A stretch of DNA of 64,000 nt, taken from the NCBI GenBank assembly GCA_016709545.1, contig JADJMO010000007.1, forward strand, positions 248,001-312,000. The letters run 5' to 3'. Below the pieces are notes generated by a model that worked only from the letters and a program-made list of their open reading frames with translations, did not search any database and was not told where the DNA came from. The stretch comes from Myxococcales bacterium (GTDB taxonomy: Bacteria > Myxococcota_A > Polyangia > Polyangiales > JADJMO01). This document shows positions 1 to 10,319 of the stretch, piece by piece. Positions within the stretch are counted from its first letter, which is position 1, and each line of letters opens with the position of its first letter. The position numbers and the translations under genes were made by a program.

Positions 1-2
1 GC

Positions 3-2456
3 CTCGTCGGCGTGGCCGCCGATGGCGCCTCGTTCGGCTTCGACGACGACGCGCTCGAGGACGCGATCGACCTCGCGGTGTCCTTCGTCAGCGCGGGTCA
101 TGCGCCTCTGCGCGTCGGCATCGGCCGCGGCGATCTCGCGCCCGTCCGCGAGCCCTCCTCCTTCGACGCCTTCGCGGTCGGCTCGGCCGCCGCGCGCGCG
201 ACGGCCCTCGCCCGCGTCGGCGGCGACGGCGAGGTGCTGGTCGACCTCGAGATCCCCGAGGCGCGGAGCGGCGGCCTCCTGTCGCTCGGCAAGCGCGTCG
301 CGAGCCTGCACGACCTCGCGGGGGCGCACGTCGGGAGCCGCTTCCGCGCGATCGTCCTCGACCACCGCGAGCCGTTCCGACGCGAGGGTGGTGCCTCCGT
401 CGAGCGCATCCAGACCCCGCGCGTGATCGGTCGCGAGGCCTCGCTCGCGATGGTCGACGCCGTCATGCCCGGCGGCCTCGCGGTCGTCCGCGCGATGCCG
501 GGCGTCGGCGGCACGCGCTTCCTCGAGGAGCTCCAGTCGCGGGCCTCGCGCGCGCTCTTCGTCGAGCCCGTCGGGTGCTCGGTCGAGCCGCTCGGCGCCC
601 TGCGCGCGGCGCTCGCCCGCAACGAGCACCGCCGCGAGCGGACGAGCACGGTCGACGACGCGCTCGCTGCGCTCCTCTCCGGCCAGGGCGTCGACGTGCC
701 TGCGGCGAGCGACCTCCTCAACGCGTGGCTCGAGGTCGCCGGACACGACGCCCACGACGAGCGCAGCTGGGTCCTCGTCGACGACGCGAGCCTGGTCGAC
801 CGCGCCACTCTCGAGGCGATCGGCCACGCGGCGAGCGTGCCGGACACCCGCATCGCCGTCGTCGTGCGCGTCGACGAGGGAGACGTGCTGCCGCCTGCGC
901 TCGCGCAGCTGGTCGTCGAGGCCGAGGTCACGCTGCGACCGCTCGCGCCCCACGAGGGCGCCGCGGTGGTGGAGGAGGCGTGCGGGCCGGGCGTCGCCCC
1001 CGAGGTCGTGCGCCGCTGGACCCGTCGCGGGGGAGGCATCCCGCTCGCCATCCTCGAGTCGCTCCGCCACGGGCTCGCGCTCGGAGACCTCGCGGTCCGC
1101 ACCGGCGAAGGGGGCCGCACGGTCATCGTCCCGCGGTCCAAGACCTCCGGTCGCGGTCGCACGCTCGGCCCTCGCGGCTGGATCGCGCGCCGCGCGACCG
1201 CGCTCGGCGTCGACCGCCCCGAGGACCGCCTGCTGCTCTCGCTCTCGTGCCTCGCCGGCTCCAACGTGGAGCGGGTGCGCCTCGAGCAAGCGGCGAGCGA
1301 GCACCTCGACGTGTCGCCGCCCGCGGTCGACGCGTCGATCGCCCGGCTCGTGCGCGAGGCGCTGCTCGTCGAGCACGCGGGCACGCTCTCCCCGAGCTCG
1401 CGCACCTTGCGCGACACCGTGCTCGAGAGCCTCGACGAGGGCACGCGCAAGGCGCTGCACGCCGCCTACGCCGCCGTGGTCGCGCGCACGTCGCACGGCC
1501 TCGATCTCGCCGAGGGCGCGCACCACGCCGCGCTCGCGGGGGACCACCTCGGCGCCGCTGCGCTGGCGGGCCGCGCCGCCGAGCGCTGTCGTCGGGTCGG
1601 GCTCACCGAGTGGGCCTCCTCGCTGCTCGCGTTCGCCCGCGCCGAGGGCGGAGACGTGGCGCCGTTCCCGACCACGCCGTCTCCGGCGCCGCGGCCGTCG
1701 ATGCCGTCGCCCGCCCCCGAGGTCGCGCCGCCGTCGATCACGCCGGAGCCGCCCACGGTCGCGCAGCTCGATCGCGACGGCCCGGTCTCGCGCACGCTGC
1801 CCGACGTCGCGCCCCGCTCGCGCACGATCCCCGAGCCGTCCCGCGCGGAGCCGTCCCGCCCCGAAGCGTCGCGACCGGCGCCGCGTTCGTCGGCCGAGGC
1901 GCGGATGACCCTCGGGGTCACGCACCTGTCCACCGGCCAGATCGCCGCGCTCCCTGCGCCGCCGCCCGTGCTGATCCCCGAGATCGTGATGCCGGTGATC
2001 GTCGAGGAGCTCGAGTCCGACGTCCTCGAAGAAGAGCCGCCGTCCACCCTCGGCAACGACGAGGCCGCGTCGGTACGCGACGGCCTTCGCCAGCTCGGCG
2101 ACGCGGCCCGCAAGGCGCTGGCCACCGCCGACCTCCAGGGCCTCGACGCGGCGCTCTCGGCCATCGAGGTCGTGGGGGGCTCGCGCAACGCCCTCACGCG
2201 CCTGCGGGGCCTCTCGGCGGTCGCTCGTGGCAAGGTCGACGAGGGGCTGTCCCTCCTCCGCCGCGCCCGCGCGCAGGCCACGACCGACGCCGAGCTCGCC
2301 CGCGACGCGCTCGCCCACGCGGTCGCCCTCGACGTGGCGGGCCTCCGCGACGACGCCATCCTCGAGGCGATGACCGCCCTCGCGATCGAGCGCAAATCCG
2401 GGGGGCCGGACCAGCCTGCTCGCCGTGTCCTCGCGCGTCTCGTGGGAGCTCCTTGA
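3..2456 (+). CDS. AAA-like signalling ATPase, C-terminal part (5' end outside the window)
   Basis: The frame is open to the left edge, so the true start is probably upstream; a GTG at 12 is the first possible start inside the window. The first ~85 residues contain a pattern (GIGRGDL, then GSAAARATALARVGGDGEVLVD) resembling the end of a class III nucleotide cyclase domain, but this is inference. An ATPase module follows (about residues 138-480): a P-loop-like PGVGGTR that lacks the usual Lys of GxxxxGK(S/T), and a Walker B-like SWVLVDD. A winged-helix or TPR-like helical region comes next, then a Pro-rich linker (about 550-650) and a helical, TPR-like C-terminus. The build recalls the large cyclase/AAA/TPR regulators of myxobacteria. 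No membrane segment is seen. Loss of the P-loop Lys suggests weak or absent ATP hydrolysis. Exact function unknown. Confidence 0.6.
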   Translation, partial: LVGVAADGASFGFDDDALEDAIDLAVSFVSAGHAPLRVGIGRGDLAPVREPSSFDAFAVGSAAARATALARVGGDGEVLVDLEIPEARSGGLLSLGKRVASLHDLAGAHVGSRFRAIVLDHREPFRREGGASVERIQTPRVIGREASLAMVDAVMPGGLAVVRAMPGVGGTRFLEELQSRASRALFVEPVGCSVEPLGALRAALARNEHRRERTSTVDDALAALLSGQGVDVPAASDLLNAWLEVAGHDAHDERSWVLVDDASLVDRATLEAIGHAASVPDTRIAVVVRVDEGDVLPPALAQLVVEAEVTLRPLAPHEGAAVVEEACGPGVAPEVVRRWTRRGGGIPLAILESLRHGLALGDLAVRTGEGGRTVIVPRSKTSGRGRTLGPRGWIARRATALGVDRPEDRLLLSLSCLAGSNVERVRLEQAASEHLDVSPPAVDASIARLVREALLVEHAGTLSPSSRTLRDTVLESLDEGTRKALHAAYAAVVARTSHGLDLAEGAHHAALAGDHLGAAALAGRAAERCRRVGLTEWASSLLAFARAEGGDVAPFPTTPSPAPRPSMPSPAPEVAPPSITPEPPTVAQLDRDGPVSRTLPDVAPRSRTIPEPSRAEPSRPEASRPAPRSSAEARMTLGVTHLSTGQIAALPAPPPVLIPEIVMPVIVEELESDVLEEEPPSTLGNDEAASVRDGLRQLGDAARKALATADLQGLDAALSAIEVVGGSRNALTRLRGLSAVARGKVDEGLSLLRRARAQATTDAELARDALAHAVALDVAGLRDDAILEAMTALAIERKSGGPDQPARRVLARLVGAP

Positions 2457-2481
2457 CGGTCTCCGGGGAGCGTGCTTGATT
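2453..2481 (+). promoter_or_regulatory. possible sigma70-type promoter for the rpmH block
   Basis: TTGACG at 2453-2458 and TTGATT at 2476-2481 are separated by 17 bases, about 30 bases ahead of the rpmH start. The -35 element overlaps the stop codon of the preceding gene. The -10 match is modest, so this is tentative. Confidence 0.35.
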
Positions 2482-2513
2482 CCCTCCCCCTTTTTCGCGA
2501 GCGGTAGCCCGAC

Positions 2514-2663
2514 ATGAAGCGCACTTTCCAGCCCAGCAATATCAGTCGTCGTCGTACCCATGGCTTCCGCGCTCGCATGGAATCCAAGGGTGGGCGCAAG
2601 GTCCTCCAGAACCGCCGCCGCAAGGGCCGCTGGCGTCTGACCGTCTCCACCTACGAGAAGTAG
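2514..2663 (+). CDS. rpmH: 50S ribosomal protein L34
   Basis: 49 residues, very basic, beginning MKRTFQPSNISRRRTHGFR and ending RRKGRWRLTVSTYEK. This is the classic L34 pattern (KRTfQPs..kR.r.hGFr.Rm.t..Gr.vl..RR.kGR). L34 is a structural protein of the large ribosomal subunit. It is followed after 8 bases by rnpA, the arrangement conserved in nearly all bacteria, so co-transcription is expected. Start is the ATG at 2514. Confidence 0.97.
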   Translation: MKRTFQPSNISRRRTHGFRARMESKGGRKVLQNRRRKGRWRLTVSTYEK

Positions 2664-2671
2664 GCGGCCGC

Positions 2672-3127
2672 GTGGCCGGCGGGGAGCCTGCGACGAGCGG
2701 CTTCCACTTCGGTCGCGCTCGTCGGATCAAGTCGCGTCGCGAGATCCTCGCCGTGCAGCACGGGGGGTCGCGGGTCCACACCGCGCACTTCCTGCTCATC
2801 CTGGGTCGCGGCCCCGACACGACCGCGGCCTCTCGACTCGGCATCACGGTGACCCGCAAGGTCGGCGATTCGGTGCGGCGCAACCGCGTGAAGCGGGTGG
2901 TCCGCGAAGCGTTCCGGCTCGCGCCCGCTTTCCTGCCCAGCGGCGTCGACCTCTTGGTGATCGCCAAGGCCGGCGCCCCCACGCTCGGACTCGCCGCGGT
3001 GCAGGCCGAGTGGGCCGCCGTGCGTGGTCTCGTGGAGCGGCGCGCGCGCGAGGTGCTGGCCCGGTCGGGCCCAGCCGCAGCCGAGCGCTTGACGGGGCCG
3101 CCCGCGATGACGACCAAACCGCGGTGA
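2672..3127 (+). CDS. rnpA: ribonuclease P protein component
   Basis: 151 residues. The protein subunit of RNase P helps the catalytic RNA remove 5' leaders from pre-tRNAs. The signature RRNRVKRVVREAFR (from residue 69) is the RNR motif that contacts RNase P RNA, preceded by GITVTRKVGDSV as in other RnpA proteins. N-terminal FGRARRIKSRREI fits the usual rl.....F..v. start. Somewhat longer than the typical 110-130 residues, with an Ala/Pro-rich C-terminal tail. GTG start; its TGA overlaps the GTG of yidD, suggesting translational coupling. Confidence 0.95.
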   Translation: MAGGEPATSGFHFGRARRIKSRREILAVQHGGSRVHTAHFLLILGRGPDTTAASRLGITVTRKVGDSVRRNRVKRVVREAFRLAPAFLPSGVDLLVIAKAGAPTLGLAAVQAEWAAVRGLVERRAREVLARSGPAAAERLTGPPAMTTKPR

Positions 3128-3429
3128 ACTGGCTGCTCCAGCTGCCGATGCGCCTCCTGGTGGGCCTCGTGCGCCTCTACCAGGTCACCCTCGGGCTCTT
3201 CATCGGCGGGCATTGTCGGTTCGAACCGAGCTGCTCCAACTACGCCATCCAGGCTCTCCGGCTCCACGGGGCGCTCCGAGGGGCCTTGCTCGCAGCCCGC
3301 CGCGTGAGTAGATGCCACCCCTTCCATCCGGGCGGCTACGACCCGCCTCCTCCCAAGGCCCCCCCCTCGACGGGGCCTTCGGCGCCCCAGGCCCCCCGAT
3401 CCGGGGCCCCCGATTCTCGGGCCCCCTAG
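3124..3429 (+). CDS. yidD: membrane protein insertion efficiency factor YidD
   Basis: 101 residues from a GTG that overlaps the rnpA stop (GTGA). The core LLVGLVRLYQVTLG..IGGHCRFEPSCSNYA...L..HG.LRGALLAARRVSRCHPFHPGGYDP is the diagnostic UPF0161/YidD sequence, including the conserved Cys residues and the CHPFHPGG.DP block. The protein is thought to sit on the inner face of the cytoplasmic membrane and assist YidC-dependent insertion. The last ~27 residues are a Pro-rich low-complexity tail not seen in most members. The frame is open further upstream (to 3010), but that extension would overlap rnpA and has no homology features, so the coupled GTG was preferred. Confidence 0.92.
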   Translation: MNWLLQLPMRLLVGLVRLYQVTLGLFIGGHCRFEPSCSNYAIQALRLHGALRGALLAARRVSRCHPFHPGGYDPPPPKAPPSTGPSAPQAPRSGAPDSRAP

Positions 3430-3474
3430 AACTCTGACCGACCGACGACGCAGAAGAGAAAGAGAAGACGAGCA

Positions 3475-5187
3475 ATGGAGCGCGGTGGACTGCAGCGGAT
3501 CCTCCTCATTGCCGCCGTGTTCTTCGGCGTCTTCTTCATCTTCAAGAGCTGCAACAAGGGCAACGAGAAGGCCGCGCAGCTGATCTTCGAGACCAACGAC
3601 CGCCTCGACCTGCCTGCCGGCAGCCCTCCGAGCGAGGTGTGCGCCATCGACACGCCGGCGTTCCGCGCCGAGGTCGCGCCCTCCGGCGGCGGGCTCTCGA
3701 GCTACACGCTCAAGGGGCCCAAGTACGTCGAGGGGAACGGCCCGATCGACCTCGCCTTCCGCACCACGAGCGACGGCAAGGGCGGGCGCTTCTACGACTA
3801 CGCGCCGCTCCGCACCTATTTCCGCAACGACAAGTCGCAGGGCCAGGTCCCTGGCGATCTCGTCACCTTCTCGGTCAAGAAGTCCGGCGCCGGCTGCGAG
3901 CTCCGCCACGTGCGCGCCGACGGCGTCGAGATCGTACGCACGATCCAGCCGAGCGCGCGCCCCTACGAGCTCGAGGTCGCGACCACGGTCAAGAACCTCG
4001 GCTCCACCAAGCAGAAGCACGCCTTCTCCACCGCGCTCTACGCGCTGCAGCTCAAGTCGGAAGAGGGCGGGATCTTCTCGCGTCCCTCGCCCAACGGCAC
4101 CTTCACGGTCGGCTGCTCCGAGTCGGGCAAGGTCGAGCGCCGCGACCACTCCGCCGCGACCAAGAACTGGCTGCTCAAGAGCGGCAACGTCGACTGGGCT
4201 GCGATCTCCAGCAACTACCTCGGTCAGGCCCTCGTGCCCGAGGCCGGGCAGGGCGCGCGCTGCGCGATCCTCGGCGAGGAGCGCCGGGAGGCGGCCGGCG
4301 CCGAGCCCTCGCAGACCCTGTTCCGTGCGTACGTCGCGTATCCCGATCGCGAGCTGTCGCCCAACGAGTCGGTCACCTACCGGCAGGTCGCCTACCTCGG
4401 CCCGAAGGACCGCGACCTGCTCGCGGCGGCTTCGGGGGGGCGTCACCTCGACCAGATGATCGACCTCGGCACGTTCGCCGTGATCGCCAAGCTGCTCGTC
4501 CGCTACCTCGGGTTCCTGCACGGGATCATGGGCAGCTGGGGCATCGCCATCATCCTGCTCACGGTGACGGTGCGCCTGCTGCTCATGCCGCTCACCATCC
4601 CGCAGATCCGCTCGTCGCTGGCCATGCGCCGCCTCAAGCCGGAGCTCGACGCCATCAACGCCAAGTTCGCGGACGACGCGCAGGCGAAGATGCTGGCGAC
4701 CACCCAGCTCTACAAGAAGAACAACGTCCAGCCGCTGCTCGGCTGCTTGCCGGCGCTGCTCCAGATGCCGGTGTGGTTCGCGCTCTACACGTCGCTGCAG
4801 ACCGCGATGGAGCTCTACCACGAGAAGTTCGCGCTCTGGCACGACCTCTCGGCCGCCGACCCGCGCTACATCCTGCCGCTCGTGCTCGGCGCCACGATGT
4901 TCGTGCAGCAGAAGGTCACGCCGATGCAGATGGACCCTGCGCAGCAGAAGGTGTTCCTGTACTTCATGCCGGCCATGTTCACGGTGTTCATGCTGTTCCT
5001 GCCGGCAGGCCTCGGCGTGTACATGCTGACCAACTCGCTGCTCGGCATCCTGCAGACGGTCGCGGTCGAGCGCTACTACCAGTCGGTCGAAGGCGGCGGC
5101 GGTGGTGGCGGCACGGTCACCGTGAAGGTCACGCCGACCGGCAAGGAGCCGCGCCCCGCGCGAGAGCTCGCCCGCAAGGACAGCTGA
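3475..5187 (+). CDS. yidC: membrane protein insertase YidC
   Basis: 570 residues, the Gram-negative form. An N-terminal transmembrane anchor (about 8-23) is followed by a large periplasmic beta domain (about 50-320). The conserved five-helix insertase core runs from about 335 to the end, with the groove arginine in VTVRLLLMPLT (R367) and the cytoplasmic helical hairpin (ELDAINAKF..D......TTQLYKKNNVQPLLGCLPALLQMP). It inserts and folds inner-membrane proteins, alone or with SecYEG. Placed between yidD and khpB as in most bacteria. The C-terminus is basic, and a poly-Gly stretch (GGGGGG) precedes it. Confidence 0.97.
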   Translation: MERGGLQRILLIAAVFFGVFFIFKSCNKGNEKAAQLIFETNDRLDLPAGSPPSEVCAIDTPAFRAEVAPSGGGLSSYTLKGPKYVEGNGPIDLAFRTTSDGKGGRFYDYAPLRTYFRNDKSQGQVPGDLVTFSVKKSGAGCELRHVRADGVEIVRTIQPSARPYELEVATTVKNLGSTKQKHAFSTALYALQLKSEEGGIFSRPSPNGTFTVGCSESGKVERRDHSAATKNWLLKSGNVDWAAISSNYLGQALVPEAGQGARCAILGEERREAAGAEPSQTLFRAYVAYPDRELSPNESVTYRQVAYLGPKDRDLLAAASGGRHLDQMIDLGTFAVIAKLLVRYLGFLHGIMGSWGIAIILLTVTVRLLLMPLTIPQIRSSLAMRRLKPELDAINAKFADDAQAKMLATTQLYKKNNVQPLLGCLPALLQMPVWFALYTSLQTAMELYHEKFALWHDLSAADPRYILPLVLGATMFVQQKVTPMQMDPAQQKVFLYFMPAMFTVFMLFLPAGLGVYMLTNSLLGILQTVAVERYYQSVEGGGGGGGTVTVKVTPTGKEPRPARELARKDS

Positions 5188-5263
5188 GCCCCCCAAGATT
5201 TCGCGCCTCTAGGCCCGTCGAGCAAGCGCTCGAGGGGCCCACGCGCAGCAACGGAGAACGATC

Positions 5264-5812
5264 GTGAGCGAAGAGACCAGCAAGGCAGACGAGTTCGGGG
5301 ACGACGCCCCCGAGGTGAAGGACGCGGACGGAGCGGGCCCCGCGCCCGACGACGGCAAGGCCGACCGTGCCCTCGCGTTCGTGCAGGACATCATCGACAA
5401 GATGCAGGTGGGCTGCGCCGCGCGGATCGTCAGCAACGACGCCCGCCAGGTCGCCATCGACATCGCGGGCGAGGGCGCCTCGGTCCTCATCGGCAAGCGC
5501 GGCAGCACGCTGTTCGCCCTGCAGTTCCTGGCCAACCGTGTGGTCAACCGCGGCCCGTCCGGCCGTCGCTACGTCGTCCTCGACGTCGAGGGCTACCGCG
5601 AGCGTCGGGAGAAGGGCCTCGCCGCCGTCGCGCTCAAGCTCGGCGAGCAGGCGGTCCGCGAAGGCAAGGTCATCACCTTCGATCCGATGAGCCCGCGCGA
5701 GCGGCGCGTCGTCCACCTGGCGCTCGCCAAGTACGACGGCGTGCGCACCGAGAGCCAGGGCGAGGGCGACCAGCGCCGCGTCCAGATCATCCCGACCAAG
5801 GTCGCGCGCTAG
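5264..5812 (+). CDS. khpB: RNA-binding protein KhpB/Jag (KH + R3H)
   Basis: 182 residues, GTG start. An acidic N-terminal tail (1-32) replaces the Jag-N domain found in Firmicutes. A KH domain follows with the IGKRG loop at 76-80, then an R3H domain (about 130-182) with R147-x3-H151 in SPRERRVVHLALAKYDGV. The family binds RNA and is linked to cell elongation and division in Firmicutes; its role in Myxococcota is less clear. It closes the rpmH-rnpA-yidD-yidC-khpB block with 76 bases after yidC. The usual next gene, mnmE, is absent here. Confidence 0.93.
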   Translation: MSEETSKADEFGDDAPEVKDADGAGPAPDDGKADRALAFVQDIIDKMQVGCAARIVSNDARQVAIDIAGEGASVLIGKRGSTLFALQFLANRVVNRGPSGRRYVVLDVEGYRERREKGLAAVALKLGEQAVREGKVITFDPMSPRERRVVHLALAKYDGVRTESQGEGDQRRVQIIPTKVAR

Positions 5813-5847
5813 TTCGCGCGCGGGTCGGCGCACGATCTCCCACCCAT

Positions 5848-7311
<1,464 letters not shown>

Positions 7312-7312
7312 C

Positions 7313-8104
7313 TCAGAGGTCGAGCAGCGCGCGGAGCGTTGCTGGCAAGGCCTCGGCTCGCGTCGACGGGGCGTGTTCCCCGAAGTGGGCGAACCAGCGC
7401 CGGTGCTCGTCGAAGAAGCCCTCCCGCTGGGCGCGGTGGGCGAGCAGCGCCGTCGCCGCCTGCTCGAGCGGCGCGTGCGCGAGGGCGCCGGCCCGCTGCC
7501 GGACCTCGGCGACCGTGGCCTCGTGCAGCGCCTGCCAGATCGGGTGCCAGCTCGGGAGGTCGTCGTCGGGCACGCCCACCCAGATGCGATCGCCGCGCAC
7601 CCGGCCGCGCAGCCGCAGCGAGCGCACGCCTTCGACGCGCCTCGCCGTGATCGAGGGGGCGACGGCGACCCGCGAGGCGAGCCCCGCGAGCACCTCTTCG
7701 AACGAGCCAGCGGGTCCCGGCAGCGCGGCCAGATCCTCGAGCTCGGCCGCTGCGCGCAGCACCTCGGCGGCGGGGCCGAGCGCCACCAGCGACGGCAGGA
7801 TCTCGGGCGCCGCCACCTCGTGCGGGGCGAGGCGCGCGAGCTCGCGGTCGGCGCACGCCTCTGCCTGCGCCGGCGTGTCGAACAGCCACGCGACCAGCTG
7901 GAGGTGAGCGAGCGTGTGGTGATCGGGGGCGAGTACGCCGAGCGTGGCGGCGTCCTCGGCGAGGGTCCGCGTGCGCGCGGGCCCGAGCACCCGTTCGACG
8001 CGCGCGATCCACCGCGGGTCGTACACCGAAGGCGCCAGGTGCGCCGTCGCGCGGACGTGCGCGAGCACGTGGAACACACGCTCGGCCCAGGCGAGCACGG
8101 TCAC
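7313..8104 (-). CDS. uncharacterised protein, coupled to the SulP gene
   Basis: 263 residues; the GTG start overlaps the SulP stop (GTGA), so it is probably translated from the same message. Ala/Leu/Arg-rich and soluble, with no signal peptide or membrane segment. Recognisable stretches are AHVRATAHLAPSVYDPRW near the start and RIWVGVPDDDLPSWHPIW past the middle. A conserved-looking HxxTVAEV helix and a C-terminal FFDEHRRWFAHFGEH follow. I do not recognise a family. The context only says it is co-expressed with an anion transporter. Confidence 0.7.
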   Translation of the reverse strand: MTVLAWAERVFHVLAHVRATAHLAPSVYDPRWIARVERVLGPARTRTLAEDAATLGVLAPDHHTLAHLQLVAWLFDTPAQAEACADRELARLAPHEVAAPEILPSLVALGPAAEVLRAAAELEDLAALPGPAGSFEEVLAGLASRVAVAPSITARRVEGVRSLRLRGRVRGDRIWVGVPDDDLPSWHPIWQALHEATVAEVRQRAGALAHAPLEQAATALLAHRAQREGFFDEHRRWFAHFGEHAPSTRAEALPATLRALLDL

Positions 8105-9883
8105 GCCTGGGAGGTGCGACGGGTCGAGATGGGGGAGACCTCGGCGAGCCCACCGGCGAGGCCGACCGCCTTGTCGAGCGTGTCGGTGAAGTAGACGTGC
8201 TCGTGCTCCGAGCCGATCTTGGCGCGGTCGAAGATGCGGCGCGGCTCGGGCAGGGGGCCGGCGATCACCACGAGCTTCTTCTGCTTGCGGAGCCGGTCGA
8301 TCGCGCCGTCGAGCGCGACGATGCCCGTGGCGTCGATGGTGGGGACGCGGCCGAGCGCGAGCACCACGACCCGGACCTTGCCGTCGACGGTGTCGAGCTG
8401 GCCCATCGCGTTCTGCGCCGCGCCGAAGAACAGCGGGCCGGCGATCTCGTAGATCACCACGCCCTCGGGCAAGTGACGCTCGGTCTCCGGATAGTCCTCG
8501 TCGATGAAGCGGACCTTGGTGAGCTCCGCCATGCGGCGCATGAAGAGGAGCGCGGCGAGCACCACGCCGACCGAGACCGCGATCACCATGTCGAAGACGA
8601 CGGTGAGCAGGTAGCAGCCGACGAGCACCGTGATGTCGCTCTTCGGGGCCACGCGGAGCATGCGCAGCGCGTGGTGGATCTCCGACATGTTCCAGGCGAC
8701 GAGCAAGAGCAGCCCCGCGAGCGCCGACATCGGCACGTACGCGATGGTGGGGGGCGAGGACGAGGATCGCCACGAGCACCACGACCGAGTGGACCATCGC
8801 CGAGACCGGGGTGCGCCCGCCGGCGCGCACGTTGGTCGCGGTTCGCGCGAGGGCGCCCGTCGCCGCGATGCCGCCGAAGAACGGCGCGACGATGTTGCCG
8901 ATCCCGAGGGCCACGAGCTCGGCGTCCGGGTCGTGCTTCTTCTGGGTCATGCCGTCGGCGATGACGGCGCTGAGCAGCGACTCGATCGCGCCGAGCATGG
9001 CGATCGCGAACGCGGGCGAAGCCAGCTCGCGCACCATGGCGAACGAGAGCCCGTGGTTGCCCCACGGGATCATCGGTCGCGGCGGGAGCGGAGGGATGCC
9101 CGCGTACGTGTGCCCGTCGACCACCGTCTGGAAGCGGCTGCCGATGGTCGCGACCTCGAAGCGGGGGAAGACCTTGTGGAGCAGCGTGGCGATGACCGTG
9201 ACGGTCACGATGGCAATGAGCGGCGCCGGCACGCGCTTGGTCCAGCGCGGGACCGCGAGCAGCAGCGCGAGCGTGCAGGCCGCCACGCCGAACTCCGCGA
9301 ACGAAACGGTCGCGCGCGCGTCCCACAGCGCGTGCAGCTTGCCGAACCAGCTCTCCGGCATGTGGGCGATCTTGAGGCCGAAGGCGTCCTTGAGCTGCAG
9401 CGTGGCGATCACCGTGGCGATGCCGGCGGTGAAGCCCGTGGTCACGGGGTAGGGGATGAAGGTTATGAGTCGACCGAGACGCGCCGCGCCCATGCCGACC
9501 AGCATGATCCCCGCCATCAACCCGGCGGTGAGCAGGCCGCCGAGGCCGTACTTGAGGACGATCGGCGCGAGGATGACCACGAAGGCCGCGGTCGGGCCGG
9601 TGACCTGGAACTTCGAGCCACCGAGCGCCGCGACGACGAAGCCCGCGACGATCGCGGTGTAGAGCCCGTGCTGCGGGGCGACGCCGACGGCGATGCTGAG
9701 GGCCATCGACAGCGGGAGCGCGACGATGCCCACCACGAGGCCCGACAGGACGTCGGCGCGCAGGGTCGCGCGGTCGTACCCCATCGCGATGGCCTTGCGC
9801 ATGGCCGTGGCGATCGGGATCTTCGGCCACCTTCGGGAGGGCCGGGGCTCCTGGACGGGATGTGGAGACGACTGGACGGTCAC
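8101..9883 (-). CDS. SulP-family anion transporter with STAS domain (one-base frameshift)
   Basis: Start GTG 9883. The N-terminal half has about ten hydrophobic helices with SulP signatures: DVLSGLVVGIVALPLSMALSIA, QVTGPTAAFVVILAP and GIGNIVAPFFGGIAATGALARTATN. Reading then breaks in the six-G run at 8749-8754. If one G is removed, the frame continues LVLAPTIAYVPMSALAGLLLL and on through the last helices and a C-terminal STAS domain (VVIYEIAGPLFFGAAQ...VPTIDATGIVALDGAI), ending at 8101, about 593 residues. The family moves sulfate, bicarbonate or other anions across the inner membrane; the substrate cannot be told. Either a sequencing indel or a true frameshift mutation; the intact STAS frame favours the former. 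Confidence 0.85.
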
Positions 9884-10001
9884 AGCGGACGCTTCACCTT
9901 ACCCCCCGTCGGTACCCCGGGCCAGCAAGCAGCAGGCACGTGCTCCTTGCGTCGTGCTACCGAGCCCAGGTGCGGATCCTGCGCGCGATCCCCTCTCTGC
10001 T

Positions 10002-10319
10002 GTGCTGCTCGTCGCTCTCTTCGCGGCGTGCGAGTACGCCGTGCGACGCTTCCACCTTCCCCTGCCGGGCGGAGTGCTCGGCGCGGTCGCGCTCGCGATC
10101 GGGCTCTTCGCCGGCTTCGTGCCGCTCCGCTGGGTCGAGCGCGGCGCCGACGTGCTGCTCGAGTGGCTGGGCTTGTTCTTCGTCCCCGCGGGCGTCGCCA
10201 TCCTGCGGCACGTCGGGGTGCTGAAGCGTGACTTTTCATCCGTCGTGATCGTGGTCGTCGTGAGCACAGCCGTGACGATGATCGTCACCGGTCGCCTCGC
10301 CGAGCGGAGGCACGGATGA
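10002..10319 (+). CDS. lrgA: LrgA/CidA-family membrane protein
   Basis: 105 residues with four hydrophobic helices and the family pattern LPLPGGVLGAVALAIGLF and LFFVPAGVAILRHV. LrgA/CidA proteins are holin-like membrane proteins implicated in murein hydrolase control, and in some organisms in pyruvate or glycolate transport with LrgB. Its stop overlaps the lrgB start (ATGA). Start is uncertain: GTG 10002 is used. Adding one C to the CCCC at 9990-9993 would open a more family-like start at GTG 9970 (VRILRAIPLSAVLLV), which may signal another indel. Confidence 0.8.
   Translation: MLLVALFAACEYAVRRFHLPLPGGVLGAVALAIGLFAGFVPLRWVERGADVLLEWLGLFFVPAGVAILRHVGVLKRDFSSVVIVVVVSTAVTMIVTGRLAERRHG

Noticed and set aside
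2400..2520. Replication origin beside rpmH
   Set aside because: rpmH often lies near oriC, but I saw no cluster of DnaA boxes and no dnaA gene here.
2542..5196. An 884-codon minus-strand open frame over rnpA-yidC
   Set aside because: It covers rnpA, yidD and yidC on the opposite strand, which are certain.
7313..9883. SulP plus the next gene read as one 856-residue protein
   Set aside because: The middle third is frameshifted Arg/His-rich sequence. The true transporter C-terminus lies in another frame, and a GTGA overlap separates the next gene.
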